Positions 16,863 through 26,297 are shown, counted from the stretch's first letter. The stretch is 64,000 bases of DNA from Galbibacter mesophilus (GCF_023721415.1 NZ_JAMQVC010000002.1:868001-932000); one strand, 5' to 3'. Notes: a model not told the origin generated them from the letters alone. Program-made: numbers and translations.

Positions 16863-17139
16863 GATACGTTGGTAGACGTGTCCTGCGAGGTCCTGGACGT
16901 ATCCAGATACGTTGGTGGACGTGTCCTGCGAGGTCCTGAACGTATCCCGATACGTTGGTGGACGTATCCGGCAAGGTCTTGAACGTCTCCCGATACGTTG
17001 GTGGACGTGTCCGACGAGGTCCTGGACGTGTTCCGATACGTTGGTAGACGTATCTGGCGAGGTCCTGAACGTGTCCCGACACGTTGGTAGACGTGTCCAG
17101 CGAGGTCTTGAACGTCTGCAGATACGTTGGTGGACGTAT
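16863..17139 (+). repeat. Tandem array of 43-bp repeats (locus 1), six units plus a partial
   Basis: Units begin with GATACGTTGG (GACACGTTGG in the sixth) at 16863, 16906, 16949, 16992, 17035, 17078 and 17121, each exactly 43 bp apart. Every unit contains GATACGT-N6-ACGTRTC and, across unit junctions, words of the type ACGTATC-N2-GATACGT, so dyads alternate. The unit at 16906 has 25 G/C of 43, well above the surroundings. 43 is not a multiple of three, so the stop-free frames crossing the array on both strands are by-products. The array lies between the VOC gene and the CpsB-type phosphatase gene. Confidence 0.97.
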
Positions 17140-17215
17140 ATTTTTGTGTTTTTAATCGGTTGATTTTAAGTTCTTAATAGAAATTACCTATTTTGGCAGT
17201 ACCAAAACGACACCT

Positions 17216-17956
17216 ATGCTAACTATTTTCCGAAGAAATAAAAGATTGGTAGACCTTTTCAACAATTTTATAGATATCCATTGCCACATCATGCCGGGCA
17301 TTGATGACGGTGCTAAAAATGTGGAAGCTTCCTATTATTTAATTAAAAAAGCGCAAAGCTTGGGTATTACAGGCTTCATCGGTACACCGCATGTAATGGC
17401 CGACTTGTACCCGAATACACCCCAAACTATTGGTGCCAGTTTTGATGAACTTAAAGAACATTTACTTCAGCAGAAAGTAGAACTCTCTTGGTTGGGTGTA
17501 GCTGCGGAATATCAGATAGACAGTGAGTTTGAAGTCTTATTGAACAACAAAAATCTATTGTTTTTACATGAAAACTATATCCTGGTGGAGTTGCCATTTC
17601 TTCAGGTTCCTATGAATGTAGAACGCATTGTACAACAGCTTATTGATAACGGATATCAGCCTATATTGGCACATCCGGAGCGGTATCGGTATTTTCATCA
17701 GCAAAAACACGTGTTGGATGTACTTAAAAACATGGGGTGTAAACTTCAAGTAAATGCCTTGTCTTTAAGTCAATATTACGGGAAAAGCATTCACAAAATG
17801 GCGCTTGATTTAGTTGAAGAAAATTACATTGATTTTATTGCTACCGACATGCACCACCAACAGCATCTAGCAAACATTACCGAGATTATGCTGAATAAAA
17901 AAATTGAAAAAAATATTGAAGAACTTGTCCACGACACTAAATCTATTTTTTGTTAG
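17216..17956 (+). CDS. CpsB/CapC-type PHP-fold tyrosine-protein phosphatase
   Basis: 246 residues. PHP metal motifs are clear: FIDIHCHIMPGIDDGAKN near residue 20 (HxH plus Asp), GFIGTPHVM near 58, PILAHPERYRYF near 148 and FIATDMHHQ near 210. Enzymes of this family dephosphorylate the tyrosine cluster of Wzc/CpsD-type kinases and so control polysaccharide chain length and export. The kinase gene is the convergent neighbour ending only about 20 bp away, which supports that partnership. It acts in the cytoplasm with Mn or another divalent metal. The 43-bp repeat array lies directly upstream. Confidence 0.93.
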   Translation: MLTIFRRNKRLVDLFNNFIDIHCHIMPGIDDGAKNVEASYYLIKKAQSLGITGFIGTPHVMADLYPNTPQTIGASFDELKEHLLQQKVELSWLGVAAEYQIDSEFEVLLNNKNLLFLHENYILVELPFLQVPMNVERIVQQLIDNGYQPILAHPERYRYFHQQKHVLDVLKNMGCKLQVNALSLSQYYGKSIHKMALDLVEENYIDFIATDMHHQQHLANITEIMLNKKIEKNIEELVHDTKSIFC

Positions 17957-17975
17957 AAACCTTCAGATAGAAATA

Positions 17976-20327
17976 CTAAGCAATAGCCCACCTCTTTTTC
18001 TTTACGGCAGTAGCTCCATAACCATACCCCATTTTAGCACCATATCCCAAGTTGGTAGTTTTAACATCATTGATTAGCAAGGAGACATTTTTGAGTTTTC
18101 CTTCCCTGTAAACCTCACTTACAAACTTTAAAAGTGATTTCTCGGTATAATCTGCCCGAGTAACATAAATTGTTCGGTCTGCAAACTCCCCAATAAGAAT
18201 AGTATCTGTTACAGGCATCGAAGGAGCCGTATCTACAATGATAACATCGTAATTCTGTTTAACGGTATCAAACAAAGTCTTCAATCTTTCATCCATCAAA
18301 AGTTCCGCAGGATTCGGTGGTATTTTACCCGACTGAATAATATCTAAGCTGTTGAACGAAAGTACAGGCTTAATTATTTCATCTAATTCTGCATCACCGT
18401 GTAAATACTCTGAGAGCCCAACAGATGACGTATTCGCAATAAAATCCGTTAAACTAGGCTTTCTAATATCAGCACCAATGAGCAATACGTTTTTATTGGA
18501 ATGCGCATACACCGTGGCCAAATTGTACGAAATAAATGTCTTCCCTTCCCCAGAAATACTGGATGTAACATACACCACCTTGCCTCGCTGCTTATCCGTT
18601 TTTTTGAAAAGATAATCTATGTTGGTTCTTAATATCCGGAAGGATTCTGCCAGAACAGACCGGTCATTTTCTTGAATGGCCAATGCCTTTTTGTTTTCAA
18701 TTCTAGGCAGTTGCGCCAGTACGGGAATTGTGGGCAATGCTTCGGTAATATCTGTTTTTTTATGGATTTTGGTATCCAACAAATTCCGTAGATAAATAAA
18801 ACCGAACGGTAGTAAAAGTCCCAATAAAACACTTCCGAAGTATACTTTCTTGGCCGAAGATACTACGTTGTATGAATTATATGCAGGTTCAATTACCTTA
18901 GAAACGGGCGGAGTTGCCGCCATGGAGATAGCTGATTCTTCTCTTTTCTGAAGCAAATAGAGGTAAATGGTTTCCTTAATATTTTGCTGACGCTGAATAT
19001 CCCTATTCTGTCTTTCTTGTCCGGGTACTGCCGAAATTCTATTATTAATTAATTCTTCTTGTGCCCTTAAATTACTACTCTTGATGGAGATAGTATTTTT
19101 TACATTATCGAGACTGTGTCCTAAGGTTGCTTTTAAGCCATCCAGTTGATGGTCCAGTTCCACCACTACTGGGTTGTTCTGTCCAGATGTTTTAAGAAGT
19201 GCTTTACGCTTTATTACAAGCTCATTGTACTGCGTAATTACCTTACCGATACTTTCGTCCATGAGTCCGAGATTGCTAGGCAAAGCCTCGTAGCTATCCT
19301 TTCGGGATAGATAATTGGACATGTAATTAACGGTATTCAATTCGGTTTGTAGCTGAATAAGATTCTGCTCATTCGTTGCGCCGGATTCTAGAAATAATCC
19401 AGCTTCCGAAGTAATATCCGTCAGCCTGTTCCCTACCTTAAAACGCTCTTTTGTTCTATCAACATCCGATAAATCAGAGGCCATTAAAGCAATTCTATCA
19501 TCAATAAAGTTGGCGGTAGCCTCTGCCACCATATTCTTTTCTTTAATAGAGTTTTTGTTGTACGTGCTAATTATCGTATTCACCAAATCAGTAGCTTTTT
19601 CCTGTACCAAATCGGTAAGATGAATGGAGATAATATTGGAACCTTTACCTACATTGCTCACCACTAATCTATTTTTATAACGGCTGCCCACTTGCGAAAG
19701 CGGCTCTTTAACCACCTCTATGGTTTGCCCTACATACCCCTTTATATTTGTGAGGTTTGGAAGCAAAATGATATTCCCTAACGAAGTGGGTACATTTTCA
19801 CCGAACATATAGGCTTTAGGGATACTTTCATTTCTGCTGAATTCGAAACTTTCTTCAGAAAGTATTTTGATAGAAAATTTGAGATATGCTTTTTCTATGA
19901 TGGAGTCATTATTCAAATAATTAACCGTAAATGGCTTATTTCTATATATTTCCGTGTTATTTATTCTTCCTTTTGAATATAATTGGGTTGTTAACCCAAG
20001 GGATTCAACCACTTCTAGCATTAATTCCCTGGATTTTAAAATTTGTATTTCACCCTCTATCTTTTTATCACTATATGAATTTTCCGATAATCCTTCTAAA
20101 ATAGCGGCTTCCGGAGACATATTGGCTTCGTCTGCAATAAGTATGGTTGCATTAGCCGCGTACATGGGCTTAGAGTAACGCACATAAGCATAAGCCAGAC
20201 TCACCATAATCAACAAGGAGAGTACAAACCAATACCAGTTCTTAAGATAAGGAGCTATAATCTCCTTAAAGTTTATTTTGGGAGCCTGGCCATCTATTCT
20301 TTCATTATTATCCATATCCTTCGTCAT
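17976..20327 (-). CDS. wzc: Polysaccharide co-polymerase / tyrosine autokinase (Wzc-like)
   Basis: 783 residues, full length. The Wzz domain is bounded by a first membrane span (WFVLSLLIMVSLAYAYV, near 35-52) and a second (VLLGLLLPFGFIYL, near 515), with a long coiled-coil periplasmic part. The cytoplasmic BY-kinase domain has Walker A SSISGEGKTFIS, Walker A' LLIGADIRKPSL and Walker B VIIVDTAPSMPVTD. The C-terminal tail carries a small Tyr cluster (YGAKMGYGYG), the likely autophosphorylation site. Its start shares one base with the stop of the Wza-like gene (TAATG). It drives chain-length control and export at the inner membrane, with the phosphatase at 17216 as its probable antagonist. Confidence 0.95.
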   Translation of the reverse strand: MTKDMDNNERIDGQAPKINFKEIIAPYLKNWYWFVLSLLIMVSLAYAYVRYSKPMYAANATILIADEANMSPEAAILEGLSENSYSDKKIEGEIQILKSRELMLEVVESLGLTTQLYSKGRINNTEIYRNKPFTVNYLNNDSIIEKAYLKFSIKILSEESFEFSRNESIPKAYMFGENVPTSLGNIILLPNLTNIKGYVGQTIEVVKEPLSQVGSRYKNRLVVSNVGKGSNIISIHLTDLVQEKATDLVNTIISTYNKNSIKEKNMVAEATANFIDDRIALMASDLSDVDRTKERFKVGNRLTDITSEAGLFLESGATNEQNLIQLQTELNTVNYMSNYLSRKDSYEALPSNLGLMDESIGKVITQYNELVIKRKALLKTSGQNNPVVVELDHQLDGLKATLGHSLDNVKNTISIKSSNLRAQEELINNRISAVPGQERQNRDIQRQQNIKETIYLYLLQKREESAISMAATPPVSKVIEPAYNSYNVVSSAKKVYFGSVLLGLLLPFGFIYLRNLLDTKIHKKTDITEALPTIPVLAQLPRIENKKALAIQENDRSVLAESFRILRTNIDYLFKKTDKQRGKVVYVTSSISGEGKTFISYNLATVYAHSNKNVLLIGADIRKPSLTDFIANTSSVGLSEYLHGDAELDEIIKPVLSFNSLDIIQSGKIPPNPAELLMDERLKTLFDTVKQNYDVIIVDTAPSMPVTDTILIGEFADRTIYVTRADYTEKSLLKFVSEVYREGKLKNVSLLINDVKTTNLGYGAKMGYGYGATAVKKKRWAIA

Positions 20328-21097
20328 TATCTAGTAAATAATAAAATGGTGGTAAGCAGCAGTGAAAACACCGATAACCCTATGGTTAACCTACTGTCTA
20401 AAGAAGAGGTTTTAATAACCGAGTTATTAGGTTCTACGTACACTACATCGTTTTGCGTTAAATAATACACTGGTGAATGAACAAACTCCTTGGTAGTTAA
20501 ATTAATTCTTGTGTAAGTTTTTGCACCGTTAAAGTCTCGAACTACCAATATATTGTCCCTTCTTCCTTTTATGTCCAAATCACCCGCCAAACCGAGGGCT
20601 TCTAAAATGGTGATGCGTTCACCGGCAATGTTGTAAGTGCCGGGATTACGTACTTGCCCCAAAACGGTTACCCTAAAGTTTTTAATCCTAATATTAACAA
20701 TGGGGTCTTTTAAATATCCATCTTCAATAAGCTTATTTCTAAATAGTTCTTTTGCTTCACTGGTTGAAAGCCCCAACAATTTTATCCTTCCCAATACGGG
20801 AAAATCTATAGTTCCGTCCTTATCAATTACATATTCTAATTCTTCCACATTTTCACCTGTCCCTTTAGATAAGTTGAATGGCGCTGTTGCTGCCATATCG
20901 AAACTGGAAATATAGATACTTAAAATATCGTCTACTTTAAACTTAGGCTCGAAAGTATTTGTTTCTACCTCGGTTTCAAATTGCTGCGCATTTTGCAGGT
21001 ATACAATATCCTTTCTGGAGCCGCAAGAGGTTACCATTAAAATCATTAATATACAGTATGCTAGGTGTTTAGGTTTTATGAGTTTATTCATTATCAA
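20327..21097 (-). CDS. wza: Outer-membrane polysaccharide export lipoprotein (Wza-like)
   Basis: 256 residues. The lipoprotein signal ILMILMVTSC is followed by SRKDIVYLQNAQ, typical of Bacteroidetes Wza-like proteins. The Poly_export domain (FKVDDILSIYISSFD, near residues 50-140) precedes an SLBB domain (RVTVLGQVRNPGTYNIAGER, near 160-215), and there is a C-terminal hydrophobic helix (GLSVFSLLLTTILLF) for outer-membrane insertion. A second ATG two codons in is an alternative start. It forms the outer-membrane channel with Wzc; the genes overlap by one base, and the CapD-like gene ends five bases upstream of it. Confidence 0.94.
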   Translation of the reverse strand: MIMNKLIKPKHLAYCILMILMVTSCGSRKDIVYLQNAQQFETEVETNTFEPKFKVDDILSIYISSFDMAATAPFNLSKGTGENVEELEYVIDKDGTIDFPVLGRIKLLGLSTSEAKELFRNKLIEDGYLKDPIVNIRIKNFRVTVLGQVRNPGTYNIAGERITILEALGLAGDLDIKGRRDNILVVRDFNGAKTYTRINLTTKEFVHSPVYYLTQNDVVYVEPNNSVIKTSSLDSRLTIGLSVFSLLLTTILLFTR

Positions 21098-21101
21098 TTC
21101 A

Positions 21102-23063
21102 TTAAATAGCGTTAGGATGTACGTAGTTTAGGGATTGTAAAATGCCATAGTTGGGCACTCTACTTTGATATGTTTTTTTGTCTAGATTTTCAAATTCTGA
21201 ATTTTGGGAAATAAACTCGGGTACTATTTCTTTTAGCTTCTTCACAATAATGTTATTATCATGGTATAAATTGAGTACACAAAGCGAGTCAATCTTTGCT
21301 TGGAGTCGCTTATAGTCCATTTCCTTCGTTTTGGAAATCATTATTTTTTCATGATAGGTTGGCAAGGTGTTCTCTCCATTGGCAAGCAATTCTTCATACA
21401 ATTTTTCCCCTGGGCGTAATCCTGTTATTTTAATATCGATATCTTCTGGGTATCGCAATCCAGATAGACGAATCATATTTTTGGCTAGGCACAGTATTTT
21501 TACGCTTTTGCCCATGTCGAAAATGAAAATCTCTCCTCCTTTTCCCATAACTCCAGCTTCCAAAACCAATTGGGAAGCCTCTGGAATGGTCATGAAAAAT
21601 CGGGTGACTTCCGGATGTGTTACTGTTAATGGTCCGCCTTTTTCCAATTGCTTTTTAAATAATGGAATTACGGAACCATTGGATCCTAAAACATTTCCAA
21701 AACGGGTAGTGATAAATTTCGTGTGGGTAGACTCTTCCTGTAAGCTACCTATAAATATTTCTGCGGTACGCTTTGTAGCGCCCATCACATTTGTTGGATT
21801 AACCGCCTTATCCGTAGAAACCAACACAAACTTATCTGCTTTATACTTCAAGGCCAGTTTAGAAACCATGCGTGTTCCGCCGACATTGATTTTTACCGCC
21901 TCGTACGGATTTTTCTCCATCAAAGGAACGTGCTTGTAGGCCGCTGCATGAAAAATGATATTTGGCTGAAACATTTCAAACACACGCTCTACAGCATGTT
22001 GATCCCTCACATCGCAAACCACAGGATAAAAATTCTCAATGCTTTCCTGCTTTAACTCTTGCTGTAAATCATACAAGGCCGATTCTGCAATATCCAGTAA
22101 AATCAGTTTTTTAAAATTGAAACGAGACAATTGCCGTGAGATTTCGCTTCCAATAGACCCCGCAGCTCCAGTTACCAACAAAACCTTGTCTGTAAATTCA
22201 TTTTGCAATTCTTTGTTGACGATTTTAATGGGCGTTCTATCCAATAAATCCTCCAACTGAATCGGTTTAATTTGGTTAACATTTAATTCTCCATCTATCC
22301 ATTTATTAATAGGCGGCACAATTTTAATATTCGGAACGTAATCTATTAATTTATCAACACGGTGTCTTAACTTTTCTGAAGACGTATTCTGAATGGAAAT
22401 AATGATTTCATTGATTTGATGACGTTTGATAAAATCTTCATCTACCAAAGAACTATCCATAATTGTTGTTCCATTGATGCTATTTCCTATCTTTTTACTA
22501 TCATCATCCAGAAAAGCAATTATTTTATTTTTTTGTTCTATATTGTTTATCAATGCATTATGCGTCATAATTCCCGATTCCCCAGCACCATAAATAAGAA
22601 TTCTTTTAGTGGAAAGCATCTTACATTTTATATACTGATAGGTGATTTTAAATACCAACCTAGATTTTGCAAGTACTACAAAATTTAAAAATGCATGCAT
22701 TATAATTATTGAAATGGGAATGGTTAATCCAGGGACTATAGCCAACTCTTTATTTAGCGCTACCAGACCCGATGTAAGTATTGCGAGTAAGGATACGGCC
22801 ATAAATATGTTCATTAAATCCTTAACACCTGTGTATCTAATAATCCCTTTATGGGAACCTGTTATAATAAAGCTTACAAATGCTAAAACACCTATGATGG
22901 GTAGTTCAAGCAGTAAATTTTCAATATTGAAATTAAACGTAAGGTGGAATCGTATAAAATACACCAGAAAAAAGGTAATTAATACCAGCAAAATATCAAT
23001 AGCCAGTACCAACCATTTGGAGGCGTATTTAGGAGCTTTCGAGATTAGGTATTTAACAATCAT
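21102..23063 (-). CDS. Membrane-bound nucleotide-sugar 4,6-dehydratase (CapD/WbpM/PglF family)
   Basis: 653 residues. Four N-terminal membrane spans (within residues 15-125) lead into a first Rossmann domain (ILIYGAGESGIMTHNAL) and then the catalytic SDR domain with VTGAAGSIGSEISRQL near 295 and VSTDKAVNPTNVMGATKR near 415; the Met in place of the usual SDR Tyr (NVMGATK) is typical of this family. It likely converts UDP-GlcNAc to the 4-keto-6-deoxy sugar. The next enzyme in the pathway, a DegT aminotransferase, is encoded directly upstream and overlaps by ATGA at 23060-23063. Together they would make a UDP-4-amino-4,6-dideoxy sugar for the PglC-like transferase. Confidence 0.94.
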   Translation of the reverse strand: MIVKYLISKAPKYASKWLVLAIDILLVLITFFLVYFIRFHLTFNFNIENLLLELPIIGVLAFVSFIITGSHKGIIRYTGVKDLMNIFMAVSLLAILTSGLVALNKELAIVPGLTIPISIIIMHAFLNFVVLAKSRLVFKITYQYIKCKMLSTKRILIYGAGESGIMTHNALINNIEQKNKIIAFLDDDSKKIGNSINGTTIMDSSLVDEDFIKRHQINEIIISIQNTSSEKLRHRVDKLIDYVPNIKIVPPINKWIDGELNVNQIKPIQLEDLLDRTPIKIVNKELQNEFTDKVLLVTGAAGSIGSEISRQLSRFNFKKLILLDIAESALYDLQQELKQESIENFYPVVCDVRDQHAVERVFEMFQPNIIFHAAAYKHVPLMEKNPYEAVKINVGGTRMVSKLALKYKADKFVLVSTDKAVNPTNVMGATKRTAEIFIGSLQEESTHTKFITTRFGNVLGSNGSVIPLFKKQLEKGGPLTVTHPEVTRFFMTIPEASQLVLEAGVMGKGGEIFIFDMGKSVKILCLAKNMIRLSGLRYPEDIDIKITGLRPGEKLYEELLANGENTLPTYHEKIMISKTKEMDYKRLQAKIDSLCVLNLYHDNNIIVKKLKEIVPEFISQNSEFENLDKKTYQSRVPNYGILQSLNYVHPNAI

Positions 23064-24193
23064 TTTTGTAAGGTGTTTTTTATTAGGTTGGTTATTCTAA
23101 AAAGGTCTGCTTCTTCGAGGTTAGAGCCGCTTGGTAAGCAAAGGCCTCTTTCAAAAAGGTCTTGGGAAACGCCATTTACGTAAGCCGATGATTCAGCAAA
23201 TACGGGTTGCAAATGCATTGGTTTCCAAAGGGGTCTAGATTCAATATTATCTTTAAGCAACTCAGTTCTAACCAGTTCCCGAGTGTAGAAAGAGTCGAAT
23301 AAAACAGTAGTAAGCCATCTATTGCTAAAAACGCCCTCTTTCTCTTCTAAAAAAGAAATGCGGGGTAAAACTTCTAACTGTTCTTTATAAAACTGATAAT
23401 TTCTTCTTCGTTGTGCAATTCTTTCTGAAAGCACTTCCATTTGTCCGCATCCAATACCGGCCACAACGTTGCTCATTCTATAGTTGTAACCTGTTTTAGA
23501 ATGTTGATAATGCGGTGCATCGTCTCTAGCCTGAGTTGCTAAATGAATGGCCTTTTCCTTCATTTTTTTACTTTTGGAAATAAGTGCTCCTCCTCCGGAA
23601 GTGGTTATAATTTTATTTCCGTTAAAGGATAAAATGGAGAAATCGCCTAATGTGCCGCATTTTATTCCTAAATAAGAACTTCCCAAAGCCTCTGCGCTAT
23701 CTTCAATAACAGGAATATCATATTTCTTGCTTATTTTATTTATTCGCAATGCATCATACGGTATACCGTATAAATGCACGGCTATAATTGCCTTTGGTTT
23801 TTTACCTTTTTTAATACGTTCTACAATTGCTTCCTCGAGTAAATCGGGACATATATTCCAACTGTGTTTCTCACTATCAACAAAAATGGGATTCGCACCT
23901 TGGTATAAAATAGGATTGGCAGAAGCAGAAAAAGTAAAGCTTTGGCACAAAACATCGTCGCCGTTGGAAACCCCCAATAGAATCAAAGCTAGATGAATAG
24001 CCGCCGTGCCAGACGAAACTGCGGCAACTTCTACATCTTCATGTAAAAAGGCTGCAATTTTATCTTCAAGAAGGTTTACATTGGGTCCCAAAGGGGCAAT
24101 CCAATTGGTATCAAAAGCCTGTTTTACATACCATTCTTCTTGTCCGCCCATGTGCGGTGATGAAAGCCATATTTTTGTTTTTTCTGTAATCAT
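23060..24193 (-). CDS. DegT/DnrJ/EryC1/StrS-family aminotransferase (PglE-like)
   Basis: 377 residues, normal length. The PLP lysine is in LSFNGNKIITTSGGGAL near residue 190. Other signatures are AVSSGTAAIHLAL near 60 (phosphate binding) and VIEDSAEALGSSY near 160 (Asp to pyridine N). It is the first gene of the minus-strand DegT-CapD-Wza-Wzc operon. It probably transaminates the 4-keto sugar made by the CapD-like dehydratase, using glutamate. The N-acetyltransferase that usually completes this pathway (PglD) is not seen in the window. Confidence 0.94.
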   Translation of the reverse strand: MITEKTKIWLSSPHMGGQEEWYVKQAFDTNWIAPLGPNVNLLEDKIAAFLHEDVEVAAVSSGTAAIHLALILLGVSNGDDVLCQSFTFSASANPILYQGANPIFVDSEKHSWNICPDLLEEAIVERIKKGKKPKAIIAVHLYGIPYDALRINKISKKYDIPVIEDSAEALGSSYLGIKCGTLGDFSILSFNGNKIITTSGGGALISKSKKMKEKAIHLATQARDDAPHYQHSKTGYNYRMSNVVAGIGCGQMEVLSERIAQRRRNYQFYKEQLEVLPRISFLEEKEGVFSNRWLTTVLFDSFYTRELVRTELLKDNIESRPLWKPMHLQPVFAESSAYVNGVSQDLFERGLCLPSGSNLEEADLFRITNLIKNTLQK

Positions 24194-24722
24194 TTTACCC
24201 TTATTAACTTAATAATAAGTGGCAAGCTATTTTGATAAGATGGTTGGGCCAGTCGCAGTTTTAAGACATTAAAAGCTGAAACCAAGTGAGTTGATTACTA
24301 CGGAAGAAAATAATTGGAATTAAGCACTTACTGATGAAATGCTGAAAACAGAAACGTTCTTACATACTAAATCAACTTCTTGCTATTAATCAATTTAATA
24401 TTCAAAAGAACAGACTAAAATTAGTAAAGTATTCACATGCCGATATTGTATTTCGGTGAACTATGTTTAAAAATCGGTTAACTGTTTATTTATTAAATTC
24501 GTGTTAAATAGAATGGTTTTTGAATTCAAAATAGAAGACGATTAATACTTTAATTCATTTTAAATCAAAAATTTACACTTGAAAATTTACGAAAACTACT
24601 TTAAAACATTAACCTAAAGAAGATATCCATAAGTTTGTAAGAAGCTTTTATATTTGCAAAACTGATTCCTTTTTGTAGGTTTTTCAGTAGTGTCTATTAA
24701 TCTTATTTTGAAAACCTGAATT
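24194..24722. other. Divergent intergenic region of 529 bp between capsule operon and ugd
   Basis: No convincing gene was found here. The region is A/T-rich and must hold promoters for the DegT-Wzc operon (minus) and the UDP-glucose dehydrogenase gene (plus). A perfect -7 box is listed separately at 24649. No NusG-like antiterminator gene, JUMPstart-like element, repeat or strong hairpin was seen. Confidence 0.6.
24649..24656 (+). promoter_or_regulatory. Candidate -7 box of ugd
   Basis: TATATTTG matches the Bacteroidetes TANNTTTG box at all positions and would give a leader of about 60 nt. No TTG lies at the standard 19-21 bases upstream, so the -33 element is missing or weak. Confidence 0.35.
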
Positions 24723-26123
24723 TTGAAAAAAATAAATAAAATCTGTTGTATCGGTGCTGGTTATGTTGGAGGGCCCACCATGTCTGTTATCGCTTATAAA
24801 TGTCCTGATATTCAAGTAACAGTTGTTGATATAAACGCAGAAAGAATAAAAGCTTGGAACAACGACGATTTAGAGAAATTGCCTGTTTACGAACCGGGAC
24901 TGAAAGAAATTGTAGCAGAAACCAGAAATAAAAATCTCTTTTTTTCCACGGAAGTTGACAAAGCTATCGACGAAGCAGAAATGATTTTTATATCCGTAAA
25001 CACCCCTACCAAAACTTATGGAAAAGGGAAAGGGCAAGCTGCCGATTTAAAATATATTGAGCTTTGTGCGCGTAATATTGCGAGAGTTGCCAAAACTGAT
25101 AAAATAGTAGTTGAGAAATCTACGCTTCCAGTACGCACGGCGCAAGCCATTAAAAACATATTGGATAATACTGGGAATGAAGTAAACTTTGAAATCCTTT
25201 CCAACCCTGAATTCCTCGCAGAAGGTACTGCAATTAACGATTTACTCTATGCCGATAGAGTTCTTATTGGAGGTGATGAAACACCAAGCGGGGGAAAAGC
25301 AAAAGAAGCGCTGAGCGCCATCTACGAAAACTGGTTGCCAAAAAGCCATATTCTAAAAACAAATATATGGTCATCTGAGCTTTCTAAATTGGTTGCAAAT
25401 GCCTTTTTAGCGCAACGTATATCTTCCATTAATTCAATTTCCGCGCTTTGCGAAAAAACTGATGCCAATGTGCAGGAAGTTTCCAAAGCGATTGGATTGG
25501 ACAGTAGAATCGGACCGAAATTCTTGAATGCTTCAGTCGGATTTGGAGGTTCTTGTTTTCAAAAAGACATTCTAAATCTCGTTTATATTGCCAAAAGTTA
25601 TGGTTTACAAGAAGTGGCCGACTATTGGGAGCAGGTAATCTTAATAAACGATTATCAAAAATCCCGATTTGCAAACAATATCGTAAGTACACTTTACAAC
25701 ACAGTTTCCGGTAAAAAAATTGTTTTCTACGGATGGGCATTCAAGAAAGACACCAATGACACAAGAGAGTCTGCCGCTATTTATGTTGCTGATGCTTTGT
25801 TGGAGGAACAAGCTGAGATAGTGGTGTACGATCCGAAAGTAAGTGCTGAAAGAATTTATGCTGACTTGGATTACTTAAATACACGAACAGAGGCTGAAAA
25901 CCGCAAGTTAGTAACAGTGGTCAAAGACCCTGTTGAAGCTACCAAAGATGCCCACGCTATTGCTGTTTTAACCGAATGGGATGAATTTAAGGACTATAAT
26001 TGGGAGACTATTTTTAAAAACATGCTAAAGCCAGCTTTTGTTTTTGATGGAAGAAGAATTCTCGATAAAGAAAAGTTAAACGAGATAGGTTTTAATTACT
26101 ACCGAATCGGGGAGAATTCCTAA
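24723..26123 (+). CDS. ugd: UDP-glucose 6-dehydrogenase, animal-like type
   Basis: 466 residues. The NAD-binding motif is [18 protein letters not shown] at the N-terminus. Further motifs are [64 protein letters not shown] and the catalytic-cysteine segment [13 protein letters not shown]. These blocks are much closer to animal UGDH than to the short bacterial Ugd/TuaD forms, though the animal C-terminal tail is missing. It oxidises UDP-glucose to UDP-glucuronate with two NAD. The start is TTG: the first in-frame ATG lies inside the NAD motif and would destroy it. It supplies an acidic sugar to the neighbouring polysaccharide system. Confidence 0.95.
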   Translation: MKKINKICCIGAGYVGGPTMSVIAYKCPDIQVTVVDINAERIKAWNNDDLEKLPVYEPGLKEIVAETRNKNLFFSTEVDKAIDEAEMIFISVNTPTKTYGKGKGQAADLKYIELCARNIARVAKTDKIVVEKSTLPVRTAQAIKNILDNTGNEVNFEILSNPEFLAEGTAINDLLYADRVLIGGDETPSGGKAKEALSAIYENWLPKSHILKTNIWSSELSKLVANAFLAQRISSINSISALCEKTDANVQEVSKAIGLDSRIGPKFLNASVGFGGSCFQKDILNLVYIAKSYGLQEVADYWEQVILINDYQKSRFANNIVSTLYNTVSGKKIVFYGWAFKKDTNDTRESAAIYVADALLEEQAEIVVYDPKVSAERIYADLDYLNTRTEAENRKLVTVVKDPVEATKDAHAIAVLTEWDEFKDYNWETIFKNMLKPAFVFDGRRILDKEKLNEIGFNYYRIGENS

Positions 26124-26176
26124 CAAAGATTAAAAATAATAGAAACTGATTGTCCTTAATTATTCATAACATGAAG

Positions 26177-26251
26177 TCACCTCGAGCGCAGTCGAGAGGT
26201 CGTTAACTACAATCTATTGATGAACAAGGTCTCGACTGCGCTCGACCTGAC
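26177..26251. repeat. Inverted repeat with CTCGA...TCGAG arms
   Basis: TCGAGCGCAGTCGAGA (26182-26197) is perfectly inverted as TCTCGACTGCGCTCGA (26230-26245), with weaker pairing out to GTCA/TGAC. From memory, elements with CTCGACTGCGCTCGACCTGAC are a common dispersed intergenic repeat in flavobacteria. It is upstream of the terminator between the convergent ugd and TPR genes. Confidence 0.85.
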
Positions 26252-26297
26252 AATAAATATATTTCTAATGAAGAGTTATGGATAATCAAATAATGGA

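Noticed and set aside
16863-17139. CRISPR array
   Set aside because: Repeats abut with no unique spacers, unit 43 bp throughout, and no cas gene is in the window.
16863-17139. Integron attC cassette array
   Set aside because: No integrase, no cassette ORFs between repeats, and no core-site GTTRRRY pattern in each unit.
16708-17163. Long stop-free frames on both strands across the 43-bp array (up to 124 codons)
   Set aside because: 43 is not a multiple of three, so each frame is cycled and the peptide has no constant repeat register; frames exist on both strands because the unit lacks stop words. There is no codon pattern like the neighbours.
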